Source: Pseudisothecium myosuroides (Eukaryota; Streptophyta; Bryopsida; Hypnales; Lembophyllaceae). Taken from it: a stretch of DNA of 64,000 nt. Shown piece by piece: positions 24,541 through 36,402 of this stretch (positions within the stretch are counted from its first letter, which is position 1; the number at the start of each line of letters is the position of its first letter). Below the pieces are notes generated by a model. The model was given only the letters and a program-made list of their open reading frames with translations. It did not search any database and was not told the origin of the DNA. The position numbers and the translations under genes are program-made. The stretch lies in assembly GCA_951799445.1 (NCBI GenBank), contig OX637295.1:13392001-13456000 (forward strand), read 5' to 3'.

Positions 24541-24790
24541 CATTGAACACGGTTAGCTACTTCCTCTAATGAAAGCTTAGACAATAATTGATCGAAGGTT
24601 ACCAAAGGATCAAAACAGTCGCCTTCGATCGTCCTGTCACAGTTACCACTTTCCAGCAAAGTTATTTTTGGATGAACCTTTACTTTGTCACATTCAGGGC
24701 ACGAAAACTCATCAAAAGTTTGAAGCAACTCTTCAACTCCTAGCATTGTCATGTTGCGTAGATTGCAAATGCATGTCATAACACCCAAAA
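24541..24790 (-). pseudogene. Unidentified multi-exon gene remnant, exon d
   Basis: The minus strand reads VMTCICNLRNMTML.., a CPEC motif, then LLSKLSLEEVANRVQCGP. Codon composition differs from the AT-rich flanks. With 25,107-25,418, 25,959-26,505 and 27,300-27,440 it forms a minus-strand series that looks like one large alpha-helical (HEAT-like) protein. I considered the PIKK kinase ATR because of phrases such as 'MLPWVLAEPCQDE', but no diagnostic kinase or FAT motif is present. The function remains unassigned. Confidence 0.4.
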
Positions 24791-25106
24791 TCTGAGCCTC
24801 TGCCTCTCAAATCTTAAGAGGGCTTTGTTCAGCAGAAGACCTACATTGAAGAAGAAATAGTTAATATCACTTATCAGTTCGTTTCCCACAAGAAATCTGC
24901 ATTAAAAACTAGAAATATCTTGCCATTATGCCTATTTTGAGTACATAACCGCAAAATAAGATGAAATGCAGGTTCAGAATACATTTGACATTCAAAGTCG
25001 ACTGTCATCCGTCATAATCCAGAAGAACAATTTCAGGCAGTTGCGGCACAAATTCTTAGCTCGTGATATTTGATGACCATATATACCAGAGGAAGAGAGG
25101 ATTCAC

Positions 25107-25418
25107 TCACAGCAGTTCAACACAATAGCGCTGCAATTTGAAGGACTTGAGTGTTCCGAAAAAGCAAGTATGGCTAGGACATGCAGTTGCTTGTACATGT
25201 GCGTTTTCATCCCTCAATGCATGTTCCGCGATCTCATGACATGATTTCCCTTCGCTGCCACTCACCAGTTTGGAAGCTAAACCCACCGCTTTGGTTTTCA
25301 GAATTTCATCCTGACAGGGTTCTGCTAAAACCCATGGCAGCATCAAGATCTCAAGAAGAGAGGATGACTTGTAAGCAGCACTGGAACAGAACATCTCTAG
25401 GTGATTGCATTTCACCAC
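25107..25418 (-). pseudogene. Unidentified multi-exon gene remnant, exon c
   Basis: The minus-strand frame contains SSSLLEILMLPWVLAEPCQD, KAVGLASKLVSG and ALRDENAHVQATA, helical repeats of HEAT type. It is flanked by AT-rich intron-like DNA. It could be a real exon of a nuclear scaffold or PIKK-like protein. The exact borders were not resolved. Confidence 0.4.
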
Positions 25419-25661
25419 TTCTGAGGAGTCTGTAAATAGGCCAGGCCGAACTACATCAAAGTTTTGTGAGGGTCAAACTTTCAGGCAAACAAACAAACTC
25501 GTAGACCAAACGACAAAGCCATTGCCTCAGGACTGTGATGCTCATTTAAGCTTGATTCTGCAGATAGTGGAACAAGAAGACAATAGTCTCAGGATTCACC
25601 AGGTTGCCTGGCTAAAAGACAATCCAAAGCTTCAAGAGACATGAAAAGTTGTGTCCTTTTC

Positions 25662-25827
25662 CACAGGGGAAGTAGGAAGGGTTACCATGTGGAGAAAATT
25701 GGACCATTACCACATGGTAACCACCTCCTAAGTGGTAAACTCATAGTAGTTTACCACTTAGAAGGTGGTCACCATGTGGAAAAAATTGGACCATTCCCAC
25801 TTGGTAACAGCTCCTACTTCCCTTGTG
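25662..25827. mobile_element. CACTA-like MITE with TTC target duplication
   Basis: The ends CACAGGGGAAGTAGGA and, in reverse complement, CACAAGGGAAGTAGGA match at 15 of 16 positions and are flanked by 3-bp TTC duplications (25,659-25,661 and 25,828-25,830). The interior has nested inverted repeats ('ccacatggta', 'agtggtaaac'). CAC-type ends with 3-bp duplications fit the CACTA superfamily. The apparent open frame through it is just the two arms. Confidence 0.8.
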
Positions 25828-25958
25828 TTCAATGTCCTTTCTTCGTTCTGTAAAGGAGAAAACACATTGAAGAATTAGTAAAGGCTGATAAGGAAACAGC
25901 TAGAAGAAAGCATGCTAAGGTTAATAAGCATCGTGAACAAGACAGCCGAGATTTTATA

Positions 25959-26505
25959 CTAATGTAAACGAGGCACAATAAGCGCCTTCTTGAGGATCCA
26001 TGGCACCCAATCCTGGAAGAGCTGGATCAAACGCTGATTGCATTCTTGAAAGAGGTGTTTTATGAACACCTTAACAAGCACATGTAGGGCTGCTAATCTG
26101 CTCTCTACGGAAGTATCTTCAAAAATGACATCATGCTTCGGTCCCATGGTATCTATCATTTGCAATAACTCGTTAACAACCAAATCTGGTGAGCAAATTA
26201 ACACTCTCTTGCTCAATCAGAGGTCTTGACATGAGAACATCGATTGATCGACCATTCCCACCTAGCATGAACTGATCTTCCTCAAGATCAACTGCTTCAG
26301 AAGTCTCCAAATGCGTGTTCTCAGCTTTTTGAGCTGTTCTTCCGCCACTTAACTTCCGTTTTTTTCCTACGGATGCTTTCATCGTCTTCGTTGCTAGGAG
26401 ATTTAGCTGGACAATCCACCTCGGGTGGTAAAACATCAACATCTTTGCTAACTAGATTCAATTCTTCTGGCGTGGCAACCCAAAAATCATCAACCGGTAC
26501 TCCTC
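25959..26505 (-). pseudogene. Unidentified multi-exon gene remnant, exon b (frameshifted)
   Basis: One frame reads GVPVDDFWVATPEELNLVSK through PPEVDCPAKSPSNEDD. The next frame continues with KASVGKKRKLSGGRTAQKAE and EDQFMLGGNGRSIDVLMSRP, and then DLVVNELLQMIDTMGPKHDV with LAALHVLVKVFIKHLFQECN. At least one frameshift (near 26,380) and a second change of frame (near 26,200) break it, unless short introns intervene. A TIR-A element (26,507-27,257) abuts its 5' edge. Confidence 0.45.
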
Positions 26506-26506
26506 C

Positions 26507-27257
26507 GGGTGATTGCAAGAAACACCTGTCTTATTTTCCTTCACACCACCTTGCATCTTTTTTTGTTTTTTGGTCGTAACTTTTGTGTTCTCACTTCAAA
26601 TGACTCAAGATTTATAGATAAGGTACTCATGACTATTATGAACCTTGCCTAATTTTTTTACAATTTTCAAAAATGTTTTACTATCCAAAAATAGCCCCCA
26701 ATTTTATGTCACAAATGCCAATTTGGGGCTCTTTAATACATAGTACTATTTAGTATCCATAAAAATGAATTTGGAGCTGAAATTTGGAGGAAATGGTCTT
26801 CTAATAGACTTGTAGCTACTATTTAAAGGAATTCTAAAGATATTTAATTTTATGTGGTGTAAAAGTCTACAAAGTGAGCTTCATTCAGCATTTGAGCTTG
26901 CATTTTGAAACATATAAACTATATTTTGGTGGTTCTTTTGGTGAATGACCATCTTCATAGAGTTTTTACAACTGGCCAATTTTTTATTTTATTTAAAAAA
27001 AAAATTCTTATTTTTAACTAAGTAAAATATCGAAGTATTTATTTTCTTCAATTTTGACACTTTTTTAGTTTTCTTGCTTATAGAATTTTCCTAGTCTTTA
27101 CCTTTGGTGGTTACCTTCATCTTAAAGGTGTATACATTAGCCATATTTTAAAATAAAAATAAAAATTTATTTTTCTAATTTTAAAATACTCCAAAAAAAA
27201 ATCATGAGTATTGTTACAAAATGCAACAAATAGTACAAGTGTTTTTTACAATCACCC
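26507..27257. mobile_element. TIR-A family element with CTCC target duplication
   Basis: The ends gggtgattgcaagaaacacc and gtgttttttacaatcaccc are flanked by perfect CTCC duplications (26,503-26,506 and 27,258-27,261). It splits the minus-strand gene remnant. Unlike the receptor-gene copy, it does not obviously recreate a clean splice pair. Confidence 0.88.
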
Positions 27258-27299
27258 CTCCCTTTAAAATAATTGATTTATCTGCTATGCTTCCTGCAC

Positions 27300-27440
27300 G
27301 AATAGCCGCAAGAGCAAGTTGAATACAATAACTGACGGAATAAACAATTCAGGTACATAAGCCAACGGAAGAAGAGCTGTCACATGTTCCAGTACGAAGG
27401 GCAACGTTTGATGATTTTCGAATAGATATCGCATAAAGCT
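27300..27440 (-). pseudogene. Unidentified multi-exon gene remnant, exon a
   Basis: On the minus strand a good acceptor ('gtgcttgttgcag') is followed by SFMRYLFENHQTLPFVLEHV and TALLPLAYVPELFIPS, a helical leucine-rich segment. It lies upstream, in transcription order, of the TIR-A insertion and exon b. It probably belongs to the same damaged gene. Confidence 0.35.
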
Positions 27441-28452
27441 ACCTGCAACAAGCACCAGAATTTTGATTGAGGGCAATGGGCACATTTTTTAAGATAAACG
27501 CGATTATACAAAGAATATTGATAATGTCGGCAATTAGCATGAGACAGAAGAGAGGTGCATTCACATGGAAGCTGATTAATCCAACTGTTCCTGAGAAGAT
27601 ACACAGATTTATCGGGAGATTTATCAACTATACTTCTACAATAGATCTCAGTACTTAGAACTAGAAGTCACAGCAATTGAGATAAATAAAAAACAAGTTC
27701 GCCTACTTTCAACTCCAAGCTAAGACTATGTCAATCCTTTTCCTAGATTGCATTTGAAATCCTGTTCAACTTCAGAGGTTAAGTTTCAAGGGTATGGCAA
27801 CAACTCATAGATGTGTGTACAATTTATTTGGCTCCTTCAGATCAGAATATTGGTCCCAGTCTTGCAACTTTGAGCCCAAACAAGGGAGCAAAGGGCTTAG
27901 TGCACGTTAATATACGGTTCTGTTGCAATTGCTGAATGGATTGCTGTGAGAAAACTCGTGCCAAATTGCATATTGTGATTCCTTCGTAGTTTTCCATCAT
28001 CATTCTCAATCTTTGGCTTCATTTCCTGGCTTGATAAGACTACATAATAATATGCACTGATGCACTTGTATTGCAACCTGATGATATGGTCATGGAATTT
28101 TATTTTAACAGCGGATTGAAGAATTTGTTTCAGGTCATGATAATTAAGCCAGGCCTAAACGCAAGAAATCACTGACCTAATCCTGCTATGGACTCTGGGC
28201 AATGACAAATGTCGGAAGACTCATGTGGGTTTCACAGCTCTGCGCCTCTGCGTAGTTAGAGGGCTCCTATGAAGAGAAAATAGCCAGAAGGAGAAGTATA
28301 TTTTTGAAGCTGAAATTAATCTGGGTTATAGCAGTGTTTTATGTTGAGGGAATAACTGGCCAAATTCTTAGCTGGTTTTGTGAATAAGATACCCTATTTC
28401 AATCCAAAGTGCCAAAAATATGGCATGCATTCAAGTGTAAAAAGATATGAAA
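27441..28452. other. Gene-free stretch
   Basis: No supported coding region, RNA gene or element. Confidence 0.5.
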
Positions 28453-28635
28453 AATGCATATTTCGTTAAAATGGCAATATTCTCCTGTCATTTTTCCTTT
28501 CATTTTCTAAGAATGGTATAGATTTTAGACATGGTCTAAAATCTAGGTCCGGTTTAAACCTAGGTCCGGTCCACATGGTCTAAATCTGAAAGTGCCAAGT
28601 TTGTGGAATATTGCCATTTTAACAAAATATCTGTT
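28453..28635. mobile_element. MITE-B with GAAA target duplication
   Basis: The ends are aatgcatatttcgttaaaat and attttaacaaaatatctgtt, flanked by perfect GAAA duplications (28,449-28,452 and 28,636-28,639). At 183 bp it matches the other MITE-B copies, in the opposite orientation. Confidence 0.87.
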
Positions 28636-29633
28636 GAAATTAAACTAGGTCTAAAAAGTGTCAAATATTTTGAAATTTTGCCGTTCTAACCCATTTAGAA
28701 GTTGGGACCGGCCAATGACCAATTTTTGAAACTCCAAAGTCCTTTTTTCTATGTACTCCCATTTTGTGAGTGTACTTGAATGAAAACTTTCATTTTTATT
28801 TTAAAAAGATGTCATTACTTTTTTTTTTATAACTTAGTTTAAATCATAAAAATTATTGTAAGCTTTTGAAGAAAATGTGAAGAAAATTACAAAGTTTGTA
28901 ACATAAGAGATGTGAAAAATTCATCATAGGTGGATGTTGTGGTGTAGAACATCATGGTATAAGCCAAATTTTCATATCATTTCATAATTAGAAAATGAAT
29001 AGATGATGGTTACTATTGACCCCAAGCTCAAATGAGTATAAATTAATCAATTTTGAAAGTTTTTCAAAATTTCAAGAAGGAATAGAAACTAGAGGTGGTG
29101 AACTTTGTTTCTTTAATTGAGCTACAATTCAAAAAATATCTTTTTATGGCTAAAAATCAAATAAAGGGCAAGGAGCTTCAAGTTGCTTCAACATGCATTT
29201 GTTGTTGAGTTTTTCTAAAAGCATCTTTTAAGGTAAAAATTTGTTAAATACTTCAAAGAAGACATTTTCAACTTCATCTCAATAATTTCAAACAAGAATT
29301 TGATAAAAAAACATTTTTGGGTGAATGCAAGAAACACTTGCTGATTTTGTTGCGTTTTTATAGTACTCATGATTTTTTTTTTGGAGTACTTTAAAATTAG
29401 AAAAATGATTTTTAAAAAACAAAAAAAATATGGCTAACGTACACACCTTTAAGATGAAGGTATTTACCAAAGAAAATGCATAGAAAAATTCTCCTAGTAG
29501 GAAAACTAGAAAAGTGCCAAATCTCAAGAAAATGGATACTTTGATGTTTTAATTAGTTAAAAATAGGAAACAAAAGTAAATATATAAAATGAAAACTGGC
29601 CATTTGCAACAACTCTATGGAGATTGTCATTCA

Positions 29634-30380
29634 AGGTAGTTGCAAGAAACACTTCACGTTTTTCCGTCAAAATTGTGTTTTTTGGCCATAGGACTGGCAG
29701 TACTATGCAATACTACTAATACTACGTTTTAGAAGTGCCCCGGAAAATTCAAACCGTTGATTTAAGGCACCTGTAGATCTAAACCATTGATTTAGTACTA
29801 TGTTGTACTATGCAGTACTACAGACTACTATGAAGTACTGCAGAAGCCACTGGGAGCAGAAAAGGGATCTGTGGAGATTTTCATTTTTAGTAATTCCAAA
29901 AAAATTGAAAAAATCCTATAAAAAAAGAGATTTTGCTAGAGAAGACTGCGCTCGCATTGCACCAAAAATTTCATAAAGGAAAATTTTTCCCTCTTCGTAG
30001 CTTTCACGCAAAGGAAGGTCACTTTGACCCATGTGTGCAATTGACATGTTGCTATTTTCATAAAAACTCATTGTCAGCCCGTGTAATGTTAGTAGACCTC
30101 CAACATGTCCAATTTGTGGCTTCAAATTTGCATTTTTGGGTCAAAAATAGGACTAAAACCCCCCAAAATGGCCAAGGTAGACACCCAATTGGGGGCAAGT
30201 TAAAAATAGTAAACTAATTTGAAAAAAATTGAAAAATTAACTCTATGTCTGCAACTTTAGCATCTACCTTCATTTCAAATTTCATGCCAAATGGACAAAC
30301 AATGCAAAAGTTATGAGCAAAAAGTCAGTTTTTGAAGGCAAGGGGACAAGAAATAGGACAAGTATTCCTTGCAGTCACCC
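29634..30380. mobile_element. Nested TIR-A element 1, TTCA duplication
   Basis: The ends aggtagttgcaagaaacact and agtattccttgcagtcaccc are flanked by TTCA (29,630-29,633 and 30,381-30,384). The empty site 'ggtcattcaccaaaa' is intact near 13,205 and 31,050. The interior includes clustered 'agtact' and 'tactatg' motifs and belongs to the subfamily also seen at 36,883-37,345. Confidence 0.9.
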
Positions 30381-30743
30381 TTCACCCAAAAAAACTCCAA
30401 AATAATATTTTATATGTTACAAAATACAAGCAAAAAGAAGCGCACTTTGTAGACTTCCATACCACATACAATTTTTTATTTTTAGAATTGCTTCAAATGG
30501 ATAGTAGCTACAAGTCTACTAGAAGACTATCCCCTCCAAATTTCAAGTCGAAATTCGTTTTTTGGGGTACTATATAGTACTAAAATACTCCAAATTGGCA
30601 AGTGTAACATAAAATGGGGGGCTATTTTTGGACAATAAACTATATTTGAAAATTACCAAAAAAATAATAGGCAAGGTTTATAATAGTCATGAGTTCCTTA
30701 CCTATAAATCTTGAATCATTTGGAGCGAAAACGCAAAAGTTAT

Positions 30744-31473
30744 GGGTGATTGCAAGAAACACTTGTCCTATTTGTTGTGTTTTGCTATAGTACTCATGAT
30801 TTTTTCTGGAGTACTTTAAAATTAGGAAATTAATTTTTTTTTAAACTAAAAAATATAGCCAATGTATATACCTTTAAGATGAAGATACCCAGGGAAGGAA
30901 AAGCATAGAAAAATTCTCTAAGTGGGAGAACTAGAAAAGTGCCAAATCTCAAGAAAATAGATATTTTGATGCTTTAATTAGTTAAAAATAGAAAAAAAAC
31001 GTAAATAAAAAAAATAAAAATTGGCCATTTGTATTAATTCTATGGAGATGGTCATTCACCAAAAAAAAAAAATTAATTTTTTAATTCAACATAAATTCAA
31101 CTTGAATAGAGCACACTTTAGGCCAATGTAACACACACTTGAAACATGTTTTTGGAAATCCCTCTCCTGAGAAGGTGTATATCTATTAGAAGAGCTAGCC
31201 TACCAAATCTCACAATGTAACTCTTCAAAAAAGGTACTCAATAGTACTAAAAACCACCAAAACCGCATGTGTGACATATTATCAAAATTCATTTTCACCT
31301 ATTGAATTAATTTTGAAAAAATTGAAATAATTCAAGTACATTTTCTATTGCTATAGGAAGCTTACTTTTGAATTTCATGTTCATTCAATCATTTTTGCAA
31401 TACTTATGGCACAAAACAACTTCTGCATTGAAAGTGTGACGGAAAATAGGACAAGTGTTTCTTGCAATCACCC
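30744..31473. mobile_element. Nested TIR-A element 2, TTAT duplication
   Basis: The ends gggtgattgcaagaaacact and gtgtttcttgcaatcaccc are perfect inverted repeats over at least 17 bp, flanked by TTAT (30,740-30,743 and 31,474-31,477). The empty site 'gcaaaagttatggccaaa' is intact near 13,550. Its right part is the closest match to the MITE in the receptor PAN exon, so it is a good candidate for the parent type. Confidence 0.92.
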
Positions 31474-31539
31474 TTATGACCAAAAAACAAATCGGCACAC
31501 AAGATGTGACGCAAAATAGTACAAGTGTTGCATTCTCCC

Positions 31540-33080
31540 TCTTTTTTATAGCCATTGTCATCTTCTACTGTTCTGAAGCCATCGAAACGCAACAAATTGT
31601 TCTGATTTGGCTGTGGCAACATTTATGACATCCAAACCTTTCATCAAGAATCGTTGAGATTTCTTCCAAAAACTAATTAATTTACAACTGACAATCTACA
31701 AGCCTTTCAGATGATTCTCTTAGCTCATATATACGCGTGCCCGTACGCGTGCATGTGTCTTGGTAGTCAGGGCAAATGGAACTTGTCAATTCTCAAAAGT
31801 CGGTTCAATTCTATGAATCAAAAGTAAGTCTCGTTGGAAGGGTTAATCCACAGGATGCACAGCCTCGGTGGTTAAGTTGCTTGCATTATCGATACCGATT
31901 TGAGGATGAATTGAATGTATGTTTCCGGACATGAAATTGAACTAGGTGTTATACCAATCTGAACATTAATTTCTCTGTTAGTAATTAACATTTGAAATCG
32001 AACTTCAGTCGTCCAATTTCCACATATTTTATCGCATCATCGCAATAACTGTTGCCTACCTATATTCGTTAAAAAGGCACTTTCAGTGTCACCTTTAAAA
32101 ATGTGGCATTCAAGGGTGCAACATTAAACAATAAACTAGCCAGAGCTAGTTAGTTTGAGATTGGGAAAGTGGCATTTTCTTTCCATTTTTATTTATTTTA
32201 ACCTTTGAAGGTTTATGACTATGTTTCACCAAAGAATACTTCAAAGCAATTTGTTTTGGTGCAAAGAAACCACTTTTTAGTTTTTACGCATTATTTAACA
32301 ATAGGATCTTGCATTAGACTTCCATGAAAATATGTGGAATTTTTTTTGAACTTTTGACCTTGAGGTAGATTGTAAGATATTAGTGTTCAAAGTGACTAGT
32401 GAAGAGTTTTTTTTCTTATCATTCTAAGTTTTCATTGGAGTTGTTTTGAATTATCTTAATTGTTTAATATTTAAACCCTTATTTCAATTTCTTCATATTT
32501 TTCTAATATCTTTGTACAAATATATTATTTACCTCAATATCATTGATTTAGTCATGATTCATGCAGGAAGGTTAATTTCTGAAGTTTCAAATATTATTTT
32601 GGATTAATGAAGAGCTTCCAGAAAAATCATTACTAAGAAGCCTTGTCTCTAATCATCAATTAGAAGACCAAGAACATAGATATATGATTGCTAACTAAAG
32701 TCTAGACTAACTTAAAAATTCTACACTATATAGTTTTAAATTTTAAATCACCAATTCATTATGGTGAAGAAGACATTTGAAAAATTAAGAAAAAATATTT
32801 TAATATAAAAAATTGATCTTCATTCTTTAAAAAGTTGTTAAATAGAAGTAATTCAAGTAAATATAAGATGGTTAAATTGCATAAATCTAAAGTATAATTG
32901 AATATGTTTATATATGACAATCTCCTCTCTTGAGACCTTTATGTTTTGAAAAAATATAGAAGTTGATTTTAAAAAAAAATTCTTTTACTTTATTTTTAAG
33001 AGAAGACATCTTGGTTGTCTGCAAATTAAGACCATTCATAGCATTTATATTACTAATTTAATTATTTATTTATTTTATTA
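31540..33080. other. Gene-free stretch
   Basis: AT-rich with no credible open frame. A possible pol III box A ('tggttaagttg') lies near 31,869 but has no good box B. Confidence 0.5.
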
Positions 33081-33082
33081 TG

Positions 33083-34440
33083 GGCCCCGTTGGAAACGTT
33101 GACGCTCCCAATGAGGGGAACGCCGCGGCCCAACGGGAACGGGGAGAGCGGGGAACGGAGGGAACGCCAGGGACGCGAAACCCTAATTTTTCGTCATCTC
33201 GAACCGCGAGCATGGCGTCTTCGCTTGCTTAGTAGCGATGGCGAGCGTGAAAGAAGGAGATGATTCGATGAATTTGAAGCTGGCGGTGGCGTTTGCGATG
33301 TGGAGGACGTCTCATCGCTCGCAGAGTGGAGCAGAGGAGAATCAGTGGCGGAAAAAGATGTATTCTAACCATCCTGTGAAAGAATTGTTCCGATTCGTAT
33401 TTTAGGCTTATTTTGCCTCTGCTATCCTTTGCGAACATTTTGTTAATCAACTCGGGAATTATAGATGAATGTGTTTATTATTTCCTGACTGCTCGTTGAG
33501 CTTTCTCAATAAGTGAAACGCATGAATTTTTATATGTGCCAAATTTGGCTTCGCTCTTGGCGTTTCCAATCGAAATCACTTTCTTCTTGGGATCTTGCAA
33601 AGTGGTATTGCAGCGAGTAATGTACTTAGGTTTCTTTGGTGACTGTGCAATATAGTGAGACTTTGTTGACCGCTCAAATGCAATTATATAGCCTTTGGTG
33701 ACTGTGCAATGTAATTAGCCTTTCGTGAATGTGCAAGGTAATGACAGAGCAGAAAAGTGTTCTGTGCTGACAGAGCAGCTGGAGGAGTTACGAGGTCCAG
33801 TCGTTCAGTCCTCAACTTGCCTTCATTTTTGACGAATTCCAAGAAGGTGTTGTTATATGGTCTTGTTAATTCCATCAAATGCATATCTGAAATAGATGGA
33901 TGTGATGAATGGCAGGTGCAATCGTGCTTGCACCATGCAAGTGCCACATTTTCAAGTCTACAGACAACGAGTTGCGTTCTAGTAAACAAAATGAGGATCA
34001 AATCACCTATCACAAGTACGTTACGCAGGGCTTGGTTCAAATATTTTTGAGAAATGGTGAATTCCAAGTTGATCTGAAGCTCAATTTCCAGTTGAATCTG
34101 CAAAGAACTAAAGGTTCACCATGACATGACCACTCCAACCGAGCTTGCTCATTCCAATTCGTTCTGATGTGGGATTGTTTAGAGCAGTAAGACTTTTGAG
34201 AACATTGAAGCTGCAAGGTGTAAGAACTGCAGCATCCAGTTTACCGGTGTCATCAATATCGACGGATGGTCTCTCAGCTGTTTCTGGTCAGACCCAAGTG
34301 GCAGTGCATGATCCTGTTGGGGATTCTTCGGTGAATGGGCTCTCCTCTGAAGAAACGAGCTCCTGTGTTTTGGTAAAATCTCACTCTGTGATTGGATTAC
34401 TTTGTATGATTCGGATGGATTTCTGAAGCTTAGTTACAAA
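33083..34440 (+). other. Possible gene 5' region and exons, unidentified
   Basis: A sharply GC-rich start (33,083-33,190) is followed by short plausible coding pieces such as KVLLYGLVNSIKCISEIDGC (33,846-33,905) and TDGLSAVSGQTQVAVHDPVG (34,258-34,320), with GT donors nearby. The pieces lie in different frames, and no single protein can be assembled. It may be the start of a host gene or a gene fragment mixture; I do not recognise it. Confidence 0.3.
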
Positions 34441-34616
34441 TGTATGTGAATGTATGGAATTGTGATGATATTGTCCACAGTACTGGTTTCAACTGGCTGT
34501 CTTCTTATTGCCAGGATAACGTAGTAACTTTGCCTGGCTGTTTATCCTTCAATTTCTCATCAAAACCTGTATTTTCGCTGTGCTGCGCAGGGAAACTACG
34601 GAATTAGAAACAGGAA

Positions 34617-34969
34617 GATACTGATGGTCTGTATCGTCCTCGGAAAGATACTGATGCAGAGGTGTATGGAGGTGGTGCTGATGAGCAGTTAATTAGACAA
34701 GGTTATTAATACTGATAGATTTAGAACTGGAAAAGGCTTTGCTGGAGCAACTGAGAGAGGTGGACCCCGTGATCGGCCTGTGGAATTTGAGAAAGATGAT
34801 GTCGGTGAAGATCCATTTGGGCTCAACATGTTTCTTACGGAGGTCAAGAAAGGAAAGAAAGAAGGGGGCACCATGCGAAGTAGCGCAGGGTCGGGGAACA
34901 AGGATAGTTATGCTGGCGGGTCCCGAAACCGAGTGGATTTTGAACGTGAAGGTACTGGTCGTCGATGAT
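34617..34969 (+). pseudogene. SNW/SKIP C-terminal fragment with frameshift
   Basis: The plus strand encodes DGLYRPRKDTDAEVYGGGAD then, after a one-base frame change near 34,695, RFRTGKGFAGATERGGPRDR, EDPFGLNMFLTEVKKGKKEG, and a Gly/Ser-rich tail ending in FEREGTGRR and TGA. This is the recognisable C-terminus of plant SKIP (SNW-domain splicing and transcription co-factor), including the ADEQL, DRPVEFEK and DPFGL landmarks. The SNW domain is absent upstream and the frame is broken, so this is a pseudogene fragment. No intron interrupts it. Confidence 0.75.
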
Positions 34970-36012
34970 TGCATTACGGTGAAGTCCGTTTTAACATTTT
35001 AATATCCATGACAGGTAGATGTGAGTGTTCCCCTCTTATCAATGCTATCAATTATGTTCAGATTGCCTATTGGATAATCCAAAGTGGGCTTTCGTGGACA
35101 ACGAGATTGATGGCTGTAAGTTTTTTGTGCATAGTTTCTCAAGCAGTTTGAAATGGAGTTTTCAGGGCATGATCTTGTGACTCTGGAGTTTAATTTTGAC
35201 TGAGAATCAATTTATGAACGAACTATTCCCCCTTTTCTTGAGTATTTTAGGATGGTGCATTGACTCGTGATCAGGGTGCATCTTCTGGAAGACACAAATT
35301 GTCTTCAGTCGTCGAAGTCATCGATTACAGATATTTTGGATTTCGCAACTTTGCTGTAAGCACCTGTTGCAATGTGACACTCTTTATGATTTGGATGATC
35401 TACGTGACTTACTCTGCCTGATGTTCTTCAATTTGATCACAGCAGATCAAACATTTGTTACTTATGTCGACCTCATATATTTTCTGTCCTTGAAGAGATG
35501 TGTCATTTATCACTGAGAGCATATTTACCTGTTCTTTCTTGCCAGGGTCTCGGTTCATTCTTATTTGCTGTCATTAACGAACATTGCATTTGTCGGTCAA
35601 GAGATGAAATCAAATCGGATAAAAGCTCATGCGGTCAATTTAGGGTTTAGGTTTTCTACTTACGGAGGCTGCGCTTGGCGATTCCCGTACTGGCTTCGAC
35701 CCGGGGCACCACCACCAGAAGAGTAATGCCGACTATTTTCAAACCCCCTGTCTGGCCTCCTCACCTCACCACCACTCGCCTTTCCAACAAACGACTGCAC
35801 ATTCCCTGCTCTCCTCTGAAAATTTCGTCAAAATCGTTTTTATCTGCCTTGAGGCGAACCTGCAGCAAGACAGCAAACCCGCGAGATCTCATCACCCCAA
35901 AATGTAAACGCTTCGTGATAAGATTTCTTAGAAGCTCTCAAAAGAACTTGTATCCAGAATTCAAGTGTAATATGCATTATAGATCATGACATAAAAAGAA
36001 GATCATTTCTCA
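34970..36012. other. Mixed gene debris
   Basis: It contains short exon-like pieces on the plus strand, such as PKWAFVDNEIDG (about 35,078-35,113) and SSVVEVIDYRYFGFRNFA (35,303-35,356, followed by GTAAGC). These look coding but are too short to identify. An open frame at 35,675-35,989 lacks family features. Confidence 0.3.
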
Positions 36013-36402
36013 CCCATTGAGGGAGACTAATTCCAGACTCTTTGAAAAGATCGTCACAAGGATGCCTTCTAGTAATAAGCTCCAAAAGGACCACGCCAAA
36101 GCTGTATATGTCCACTTTTTTGGTTGCAAGACCAGTATCGACGTACTCTGGGAAGTTGCCACACAAATCAGTCCTGATCAACCTTACGCTAGGTTCTTAA
36201 TGCAAGAAAGAAGGAAGCACAATTAGAAACAAACATTACTTTCTTACCAGGGGCCAAAAACCCAAAAGATCCTGCCACCGCCATTGTGACATGAGTTTGA
36301 TCAATGTTCATGAGCTTCGCAAGTCCGAAATCATAAATATGAGCCTCTAGGCTAGCATCTAATAGTATATTGCTGCTCTTAATATCTCGATGAATAATTC
36401 AT
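36013..36402 (-). pseudogene. Receptor-like kinase fragment (FEI-like), two exons
   Basis: On the minus strand exon 1 (36,248-36,402) reads [22 protein letters not shown] and AGSFGFLAP and ends in phase 1 before GTAAGA. Exon 2 (36,013-36,147), after a CAG acceptor, completes the glutamate to give APEYVDTG, then [17 protein letters not shown]. These are kinase subdomains VIb to IX. The wording is closest to the FEI-type LRR receptor kinases that act at the plasma membrane in cell-wall signalling. In subdomain VII DFG is intact, while the preceding residue is Tyr where Ser is usual. The ATP-binding lobe and LRRs are missing, and repeat DNA abuts the upstream edge. Confidence 0.75.

Larger units (their letters stand above)
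29319..31539. mobile_element. Outer TIR-A element carrying two nested TIR-A insertions
   Basis: The ends gggtgaatgcaagaaacact and acaagtgttgcattctccc enclose a body collinear with 12,900-13,618. The flanks TTTT and TCTT are an approximate 4-bp duplication. Removing the inserts at 29,634-30,380 and 30,744-31,473 leaves an element of about 0.74 kb, the usual size. Confidence 0.82.

Noticed and set aside
25641..25853. Open frame with a repeated HVEKIGP phrase
   Set aside because: The repeat is the two inverted arms of the CACTA-like MITE, not a protein repeat.
31860..31945. Possible tRNA-derived SINE (good box A TGGTTAAGTTG)
   Set aside because: The candidate box B ('cgatttgagga') is too far from GGTTCGANTCC, and no terminator or tRNA fold is evident.
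33684..34103. Minus-strand 139-codon open frame
   Set aside because: No motif or splice support, and it overlaps plus-strand exon-like pieces and low-information sequence.
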